64,000 bases of DNA from Stutzerimonas azotifigens DSM 17556 (GTDB lineage: Bacteria > Pseudomonadota > Gammaproteobacteria > Pseudomonadales > Pseudomonadaceae): positions 108,781 to 172,780 of the forward strand of contig NZ_KE384412.1 in NCBI RefSeq assembly GCF_000425625.1, read 5' to 3'. Numbering within the stretch: the first letter of the stretch is position 1; each line of letters opens with the position of its first letter. Positions 58,644-64,000 of this stretch are shown here, in pieces. A program made the translations under genes and the position numbers. The notes below the pieces were generated by a model. That model was given only the letters and a program-made list of their open reading frames with translations, had not been told where the DNA came from and did no database searches.

Positions 58644-60314
58644 ATGATGTACTACCAACATCCCGTCGATGTCACCGGCCTGCCGTCCTGGAAGGCTCTG
58701 GAAGAACACCGCCTGGCCATGCAGAGCTTCAGCATGCGGCAGGCCTTCGCCTCCGACCCGAGCCGCTTCGAGCGGATGTCCACCGCCTGCTGCGGACTGT
58801 TCCTCGACTATTCGAAGAACCTGGTCACCGACGCAACCCTGCAGCTGCTGGTCAACCTCGCCCGCGAGGCCGGCGTCGAGCAGGCCGCGCGCGCCATGTT
58901 CAACGGCGAGAAGCTCAACGGTTCCGAAGGCCGCCCGGTGCTGCACACCGCCCTGCGCCGGCCGCTGGGCGACTGCGTGACGGTCGACGGCCACAACATC
59001 ATGCGCGAGGTGCATGCGGCGCTGGCGCAGATGACCGATCTCGTCACCCGCATCCACAACAACCTGTGGCGCGGCTTCAGCGACAAGACCATCACCGACG
59101 TGGTGAACATCGGCATCGGCGGTTCCTTCCTCGGCCCGCAGCTGGTGTCCGAGGCGCTGCTGCCCTTCACCCAGCAGCAGGGCGGCGTGCGCACGCACTA
59201 CCTGGCCAACATCGACGGCAGCGAATTCCGCGAGGTGACCGCCAAGCTCAACGTCGAGACCACCCTGTTCATCATTTCCAGCAAGACCTTCGGCACCCTC
59301 GAGACGCTGAAGAACGCCCAGGCCGCGCGTACCTGGTACCTGGCCAAGGGCGGCACCGAGGAGAAGCTCTACCGCCACTTCATCGCGGTGACCAGCAACA
59401 AGCAGGCGGCGATCGACTTCGGCATCCGCGAGAAGAACGTGTTCCCCATGTGGGACTGGGTCGGCGGCCGCTATTCGCTGTGGTCGGCCATCGGTCTGCC
59501 GATCGCGCTGGCCATCGGCATGTCCAACTTCAAGGACCTGCTGTCCGGCGCCTACAGCATGGACTGCCACTTCCTCAACGAGCCCTTCGAGCGCAACATG
59601 CCGGTGCTGCTGGCCATGCTCGGCGTCTGGTACCACAACTTCTGGGACGCGCAGAGCTACGCCTTCCTGCCCTACGACCATTACCTGCGCAACTTCGTCA
59701 AGCACCTGCAGCAGATGGACATGGAGTCCAACGGCAAGAGCGTGCGCCAGGACGGCACGCCCGTCTCCTGCACCACCGGGCCGGTGATCTGGGGCGGCGT
59801 CGGGGCCAACGGCCAGCACGCCTACCACCAGCTGCTGCACCAGGGCACGCCGCTGATCCCGGCCGACTTCATCGTCCCGGTGGTCAGCCACAACCCGGTC
59901 GCCGACCATCACGAATGGCTCTACGCCAACTGCCTGTCGCAGAGCCAGGCGCTGATGCAGGGCAAGACCCGCGAGGAAGCCGAGGCCGAGCTGCGCGCCA
60001 GAGGCCTGCCGGAAGAGGAAGTGCAGCGCGTCGCCCCGCACAAGGTGATTCCGGGCAACCGCCCGAGCAACACCCTGGTGATGGAGAGCATCAGCCCCGG
60101 CCGCCTCGGCGCGCTGATCGCGCTCTACGAGCACAAGGTGTTCGTGCAGGGCGTGATCTGGGGCATCAACTCCTTCGACCAGTGGGGCGTGGAGCTTGGC
60201 AAGGAGCTCGGCAAGGCCGTGTACGGGCGCCTGACCGGCTTCGACGTGCCGCCGGCCGAGGACTCCTCGACCCAGGGCCTGATCGACTACTTCCGCAGCC
60301 GTCACCGCGGCTGA
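58644..60314 (+). CDS. pgi: Glucose-6-phosphate isomerase
   Basis: Pgi interconverts glucose 6-phosphate and fructose 6-phosphate; in Pseudomonas it mainly serves the cyclic Entner-Doudoroff route and gluconeogenesis. The 556-residue protein has [54 protein letters not shown] (both family signatures), [10 protein letters not shown], and [17 protein letters not shown] with the catalytic Lys. ATG 58644 (a second at 58647) is preceded by AAAGGAAG. The long open frame upstream runs through repeats and is not coding. Confidence 0.96.
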   Translation: MMYYQHPVDVTGLPSWKALEEHRLAMQSFSMRQAFASDPSRFERMSTACCGLFLDYSKNLVTDATLQLLVNLAREAGVEQAARAMFNGEKLNGSEGRPVLHTALRRPLGDCVTVDGHNIMREVHAALAQMTDLVTRIHNNLWRGFSDKTITDVVNIGIGGSFLGPQLVSEALLPFTQQQGGVRTHYLANIDGSEFREVTAKLNVETTLFIISSKTFGTLETLKNAQAARTWYLAKGGTEEKLYRHFIAVTSNKQAAIDFGIREKNVFPMWDWVGGRYSLWSAIGLPIALAIGMSNFKDLLSGAYSMDCHFLNEPFERNMPVLLAMLGVWYHNFWDAQSYAFLPYDHYLRNFVKHLQQMDMESNGKSVRQDGTPVSCTTGPVIWGGVGANGQHAYHQLLHQGTPLIPADFIVPVVSHNPVADHHEWLYANCLSQSQALMQGKTREEAEAELRARGLPEEEVQRVAPHKVIPGNRPSNTLVMESISPGRLGALIALYEHKVFVQGVIWGINSFDQWGVELGKELGKAVYGRLTGFDVPPAEDSSTQGLIDYFRSRHRG

Positions 60315-60323
60315 TCGCCCCGC

Positions 60324-60348
60324 GGCGGCGCCGGCTCCCGGCGCCGCC
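60324..60348 (+). terminator. Hairpin after pgi
   Basis: GGCGGCGCCGG (60324-60334) and CCGGCGCCGCC (60338-60348) form a perfect 11-bp stem with a 3-base loop directly after the pgi stop. No T-tract follows. Confidence 0.55.
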
Positions 60349-60467
60349 ATTCCCACACGCCAGGAAGGGCCAGTACGACCAAAGCAGCAACCCCTCCGTC
60401 TTGAACAGGGTCCGGGCAAGGGGCACCCTTGTCCGGCAAGCGGCTGAATAAGAACAAGGGAACCGCC

Positions 60468-62405
60468 ATGTACGAGATCAAGACCCACTCCGTCCCGGAT
60501 GCCGTGCGCGCTCGCGCCCATCTCGACAACGACGCCTACCTGCGCCTGTACCGGCAATCGGTGGAGCAGCCCGACGCCTTCTGGCAGGAACAGGCCAGCG
60601 CCTTCCTCGACTGGTTCCAGCCCTGGGAACGCCTGCACCAGAGCGACATGCTCGAAGGCCGCACCCGCTGGTTCGCCGGCGGCAAGCTCAACGTCAGCCA
60701 TAACTGCATCGACCGCCACCTGCCGGCGCGCGCAGAGCAGGTGGCGATCCTCTGGGAGGGCGACGAGCCGGGCGAGGCCAGGCGCATCACCTACCGCGAA
60801 CTGCACGAACAGGTCGGCCGGCTGGCCAACGTGCTGCGCCAGCGTGGCGTGGGCAAGGGCGACCGGGTCTGCATCTACATGCCGATGATCCCGGAAACGG
60901 CCTTCGCCATGCTCGCCTGCGCGCGGATCGGCGCGGTGCACACGGTGGTGTTCGGCGGCTTCTCGCCCGACGCCCTGCGCGACCGCATCAACGATGCCGA
61001 CTGCGTCGCGGTGATCACCGCCGACGAGGGCCTGCGCGGCGGCAAGCGCATCCCGCTGAAGGCCAACATCGACAAGGCGCTGGCCAGTTGCCCGCAGGTG
61101 CGCACGGTGCTGGTGGTCGAGCGCACCGGCGCCGAGGTGGGCTGGCAGCAAGGCCGCGACCTGCACTACGGGCAGGCGCTCGCCGAGGTCGCCGCCGACT
61201 GCGAACCGGCCTGGATGGACGCCGAGGACCCGCTGTTCATCCTCTACACCTCCGGCTCGACCGGCAAGCCCAAGGGCGTGCTGCACACCACCGGCGGCTA
61301 CCTGCTGCAAGCCAGCATGACCCACCGCTACGTGTTCGACTACCACGACGGCGACATCCACTGGTGCACCGCGGATGTCGGCTGGATCACCGGGCACAGC
61401 TACGTCGTCTACGGCCCGCTGGCCAACGGCGCCACCACGCTGATGTTCGAGGGCGTGCCGAACTACCCGGATGCCTCGCGCTTCTGGCAGATCGTCGACA
61501 AGTACCAGGTGAACATCTTCTACACCGCCCCGACCGCGATCCGCGCGCTCATGCGCGAGGGCGACGAGCCGGTACGCGGCACCTCGCGCGCCAGCCTGCG
61601 CCTGCTCGCCACCGCCGGCGAGCCGATCAACCCCGAGGCCTGGGAGTGGTTCTACCACGTGGTCGGCGACAGCCGCTGTCCGATCGCCGACACCTGGTGG
61701 CAGACCGAGACCGGCGCCATCATGATCACCCCGCTGCCCGGCGCGACCGACCTCAAGCCGGGCTCGGCGACCCGGCCGTTCTTCGGCGTCCAGCCGGTGC
61801 TGCTCGACGAGCAGGGCCACGAGATCGAGGGCGTCGGCAGCGGCGTGCTGGCGATCAAGGCGAGCTGGCCGAGCCAGACCCGGACGATCTACGGCGACCA
61901 CGCGCGCCACGTGGAGACCTACTTCAAGCCCTACCCTGGCTACTACTTCACCGGCGACGGCGCTCGGCGCGACGAGGACGGCTACTACTGGATCACCGGC
62001 CGCGTCGACGACGTCATCAACGTCTCGGGGCATCGCATTGGCACCGCCGAGGTGGAGAGCGCCCTGGTGCTGCACGACGCGGTGGCCGAGGCCGCGGTGG
62101 TGGGCTGCCCGCACGACGTGAAGGGCCAGTGCATCTACGCCTTCATCACACCCATGCGCGGCGTCGAACCGGACGAAGCGCTGAAGCAGGAACTGCTGAC
62201 GCTGGTCAGCCGCGACATCGGCAGCTTCGCCAAGCCCGACCTGGTGCAGTGGGCACCGGCGCTGCCGAAGACCCGCTCGGGCAAGATCATGCGCCGCATC
62301 CTGCGCAAGATCGCCTGCAACGAGCTGGACACCCTCGGCGACACCACCACCCTGGCCGACCCTTCGGTGGTCGAGGAGCTGATCGGCAATCGGTTGAATC
62401 GGTAA
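60468..62405 (+). CDS. acsA: Acetyl-CoA synthetase
   Basis: Acs activates acetate to acetyl-CoA with ATP through acetyl-AMP, allowing growth on acetate or ethanol. The 645-residue protein has [14 protein letters not shown], the P-loop [20 protein letters not shown] (20), [53 protein letters not shown] (20), and [17 protein letters not shown] with the catalytic, acetylatable Lys in SGK. ATG 60468 is preceded by AAGGGAA; an ATG at 60429 is earlier but without conserved sequence. It lies in the same direction as pgi. Confidence 0.97.
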   Translation: MYEIKTHSVPDAVRARAHLDNDAYLRLYRQSVEQPDAFWQEQASAFLDWFQPWERLHQSDMLEGRTRWFAGGKLNVSHNCIDRHLPARAEQVAILWEGDEPGEARRITYRELHEQVGRLANVLRQRGVGKGDRVCIYMPMIPETAFAMLACARIGAVHTVVFGGFSPDALRDRINDADCVAVITADEGLRGGKRIPLKANIDKALASCPQVRTVLVVERTGAEVGWQQGRDLHYGQALAEVAADCEPAWMDAEDPLFILYTSGSTGKPKGVLHTTGGYLLQASMTHRYVFDYHDGDIHWCTADVGWITGHSYVVYGPLANGATTLMFEGVPNYPDASRFWQIVDKYQVNIFYTAPTAIRALMREGDEPVRGTSRASLRLLATAGEPINPEAWEWFYHVVGDSRCPIADTWWQTETGAIMITPLPGATDLKPGSATRPFFGVQPVLLDEQGHEIEGVGSGVLAIKASWPSQTRTIYGDHARHVETYFKPYPGYYFTGDGARRDEDGYYWITGRVDDVINVSGHRIGTAEVESALVLHDAVAEAAVVGCPHDVKGQCIYAFITPMRGVEPDEALKQELLTLVSRDIGSFAKPDLVQWAPALPKTRSGKIMRRILRKIACNELDTLGDTTTLADPSVVEELIGNRLNR

Positions 62406-62407
62406 GG

Positions 62408-62555
62408 GGCGGCAGGCGGCAGGCGAGAGTATGGCTTGAGGCTTGAGGCTTGAGGCTTGAGGCTTGAGGCTTGAGGCTTGAGGCTTGGACAGTTTGACGA
62501 TTTCGTCTGGCCATCCGTAGTCTTTTCATTCAGCCTCCAGCCTCCAGCCTCCAGC
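62408..62555 (+). repeat. Heptamer repeat arrays upstream of the DUF2236 gene
   Basis: Three heptamer runs lie in 150 bp: GGCGGCA twice (62408-62421), GCTTGAG seven perfect times (62434-62482) plus a partial copy, and CAGCCTC three times plus CAGC (62531-62555). The second and third are nearly reverse complements (CTCAAGC against CTCCAGC, one mismatch per unit), so a long imperfect hairpin could form, just before ATG 62574. Confidence 0.9.
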
Positions 62556-62573
62556 GCTTTCTTCGGCCTTTCC

Positions 62574-63455
62574 ATGGACCTGTTACGCCGTCACATCGAA
62601 CGCCAGGTGCTCAGCCTGACCGGGCTGGCCCTGGGCGGGGTGGATTTCGAAAAGCCGCCGGGCGATCCCGGCCTGTTCGGCCCCGACTCGGCGGCCTGGC
62701 GCATCCACGGCGACTTCACCTGCATGCTCATCGGCGGCATCTCCGCCCTGCTGCTGCAGGCGCTGCATCCGCTGGCGCTCGCCGGGGTCTGGGATCATTC
62801 GAACTTTCGCGAGGACATGCTCGGGCGCCTGCGCCGCACCGGACAGTTCATCTCTGCAACCACCTACGGCAGCCGGGCCGACGCCGAGCGGCTGATCGAG
62901 CGGGTGCGTCACATCCACCGGCAGGTGCGCGGCCAGGCCGCCGACGGCCGGCCCTATGCCGCCGAGGATCCCGACCTGCTGACATGGGTGCACGTCGCCG
63001 AGGTCGGCAGCTTCCTCAAGTCGCATCTGCGCTACCTGAATCCGGGCCTGCCGGGCAGCGAGCAGGATCGCTACTTCGACGAGATCGCCCTGGTGGCCGA
63101 GCGACTCGGCGCTCGCGAGGTGCCACGTTCGAGGGCCGAGGTCGACGCCTACCTGGGCGCCATCCGTCCTCAACTGCAGTACGACGAGCGCTCGCGCGAG
63201 GTGGTCCGGGTGCTGCTCGACGCGCCGGCGCCGAGCCGCCTGGCCGAGCCCTTCGGGCGACTGATGATGCAAGCGGGCATCGACCTGCTGCCGGACTGGG
63301 CCACCGAGATGCTGCAGCTGCAGCAGACGCCGGCGCAGCGCCGGATGATCCGCGCGGCGGTCCGGCGGGTCGCGCCGGTGCTGCGCTGGGCGGTGCGCGA
63401 CGGCTCGGTGCACCGCGCGCGGCGCCGCATGGGGTTGCCGCCCCTGCATCCGTGA
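62574..63455 (+). CDS. DUF2236 / MpaB-family oxygenase-like protein
   Basis: This 293-residue protein belongs to the DUF2236 group, which includes the latex-clearing protein (rubber oxygenase) and MpaB. The helical all-alpha core shows WRIHGDFTCMLIGGISALLL (20), HPLALAGVWDHSNFREDMLG (20), RRTGQFISATTYG and WVHVAEVGSFL with the conserved His that ligates haem or metal in relatives. The enzymatic role is inferred from the family. ATG 62574 follows the heptamer region closely, with no clean ribosome site (CCTTTCC). Confidence 0.85.
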   Translation: MDLLRRHIERQVLSLTGLALGGVDFEKPPGDPGLFGPDSAAWRIHGDFTCMLIGGISALLLQALHPLALAGVWDHSNFREDMLGRLRRTGQFISATTYGSRADAERLIERVRHIHRQVRGQAADGRPYAAEDPDLLTWVHVAEVGSFLKSHLRYLNPGLPGSEQDRYFDEIALVAERLGAREVPRSRAEVDAYLGAIRPQLQYDERSREVVRVLLDAPAPSRLAEPFGRLMMQAGIDLLPDWATEMLQLQQTPAQRRMIRAAVRRVAPVLRWAVRDGSVHRARRRMGLPPLHP

Positions 63456-63536
63456 CCACCGGGTTCGCGGCTGGAGTGCCGCCCCGCCGCTGTGCCACCA
63501 TGCCTGCCTTCGCCGCCCCCGCACGAGAGGAATCCC

Positions 63537-64000
63537 ATGCAAGACGTCGTCATCGTCGCCGCCACCCGCACCGCCATCGGCAGCTTCCAGGGTGCGCTGG
63601 CCATCATTCCCGCCCATGAACTCGGCGCCGCGGTCATCAAGCGCCTGCTGGCACAGGCCGACCTGAACCCAGCCGAGATCGACGAGGTCATCCTCGGCCA
63701 GGTGCTCACTGCCGGTGCCGGGCAGAACCCCGCCCGCCAGGCCTCGATAGCCGCCGGCCTGCCGCACGCCGTGCCGGCCCTGACGCTGAACAAGGTCTGC
63801 GGCTCGGGTCTCAAGGCCCTGCACCTGGCCGCCCAGGCGATCCGCTGCGGCGACGCCGAGGTGATCATCGCCGGCGGCATGGAGAACATGAGCCTGGCGC
63901 CCTACGTGCTGCCCAAGGCCCGCACCGGCCTGCGCATGGGCCATGCCGGGCTGGTCGACAGCATGATCAGCGACGGCCTGTGGGACGCCTTCAACGACTA
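63537..64000 (+). CDS. Acetyl-CoA C-acetyltransferase (thiolase), N-terminal part
   Basis: The window ends inside this gene; 154 codons are visible. It starts [20 protein letters not shown] (20) and contains the thiolase active-site signature [16 protein letters not shown] with the nucleophilic Cys near residue 89, plus [13 protein letters not shown]. It catalyses acetoacetyl-CoA formation or cleavage, in polyhydroxybutyrate or ketone metabolism. The gene is complete only beyond base 64000. GAGAGGAA precedes ATG 63537. Confidence 0.93.
   Translation, partial: MQDVVIVAATRTAIGSFQGALAIIPAHELGAAVIKRLLAQADLNPAEIDEVILGQVLTAGAGQNPARQASIAAGLPHAVPALTLNKVCGSGLKALHLAAQAIRCGDAEVIIAGGMENMSLAPYVLPKARTGLRMGHAGLVDSMISDGLWDAFND

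Noticed and set aside
58500-62114. A 1204-codon open frame on the minus strand across pgi and acsA
   Set aside because: It spans two confidently identified genes and their spacer. Composition is typical of an antisense shadow (V, A, H, D, G rich) with no domain.

Overview
The window is chromosomal DNA from a high-GC Pseudomonas (Gammaproteobacteria). The diagnostic signs are the block cbrX-cbrA-cbrB-crcZ-pcnB-folK-panB-panC-panD-pgi-acs, the dksA-gluQ pair, an mqo gene beside a PA4642-type gene, an orphan ccoN, and short dispersed REP-type palindromes of the kind common in Pseudomonas. I see no rRNA or tRNA genes, no insertion sequence, no prophage, no CRISPR array and no plasmid functions. 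It reads as core chromosome with a few accessory single genes. Coding density is high and almost every real gene has long GC-driven shadow frames on the opposite strand, which are left out.

Layout. 0-8 kb: an old yellow enzyme, a thiol peroxidase of the glutathione peroxidase family, slyD, a DUF3565 gene, the acetate overflow pair ackA-pta, and a membrane acyltransferase. 7.6-13.6 kb: a two-gene signalling unit in which a CHASE hybrid histidine kinase is followed by a REC-PAS-GGDEF-EAL protein. 13.7-20.3 kb: an OmpA-like lipoprotein, an orphan cbb3 oxidase subunit ccoN with a small membrane protein, a LysR regulator, an acyl-CoA ligase and a LysE exporter. 20.3-24.5 kb: a hydroxyacid dehydrogenase, rsmC, a manganese riboswitch with a UPF0016 transporter, a SnoaL-like protein and an M48 lipoprotein protease. 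24.6-31.9 kb: a chemoreceptor, a SRAP-fold protein lacking its catalytic residues, two coupled small proteins (CPXCG and DUF2007), an acyltransferase, a DUF1329 protein and a YajG-like lipoprotein. 32-42 kb: mqo, a PA4642-type protein, a SulP transporter, an SDR, a GDPD, an intergenic region with a repeated DnaA-box module, a LOG-family hydrolase, a Mut7-C protein, DUF2726, DUF5924 and MgtC-like proteins. 42.4-47.7 kb: a PQQ-type sugar dehydrogenase lipoprotein, sfsA with an aminotransferase, and dksA-gluQ. 47.7-48.3 kb: a tandem REP array. 48.4-60.3 kb: the carbon catabolite control locus cbrX/cbrA/cbrB/crcZ, then pcnB-folK, panB-panC-panD and pgi. 60.4-64 kb: acs, a heptamer-repeat region, a DUF2236 oxygenase-like gene and the start of a thiolase.

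How the genes work together. CbrA (transporter-like sensor kinase) and CbrB (NtrC-type activator) drive the sRNA crcZ from a visible sigma-54 promoter; crcZ carries six CA-rich motifs expected to titrate Hfq/Crc and relieve catabolite repression. PanB, PanC and PanD are the pantoate, beta-alanine and ligation steps of pantothenate synthesis. AckA-Pta and Acs handle acetate excretion and scavenging, and Mqo and Pgi are central carbon steps.

The most unusual signals are: (1) two copies of a three-box DnaA-box module with identical internal spacing, 199 bp apart, in a 589-bp intergenic region with no replication gene beside it; (2) a yybP-ykoY type manganese riboswitch with a visible competing hairpin ahead of a UPF0016 gene; (3) a SRAP-fold protein without its catalytic Cys, Asn and His; (4) a third receiver domain in the hybrid kinase that has lost its phosphoacceptor; (5) heptamer arrays and 100/120-bp and 220-bp tandem repeats in intergenic regions. 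All functional assignments come from reading the translated sequence and recalling family motifs; no database search was run.
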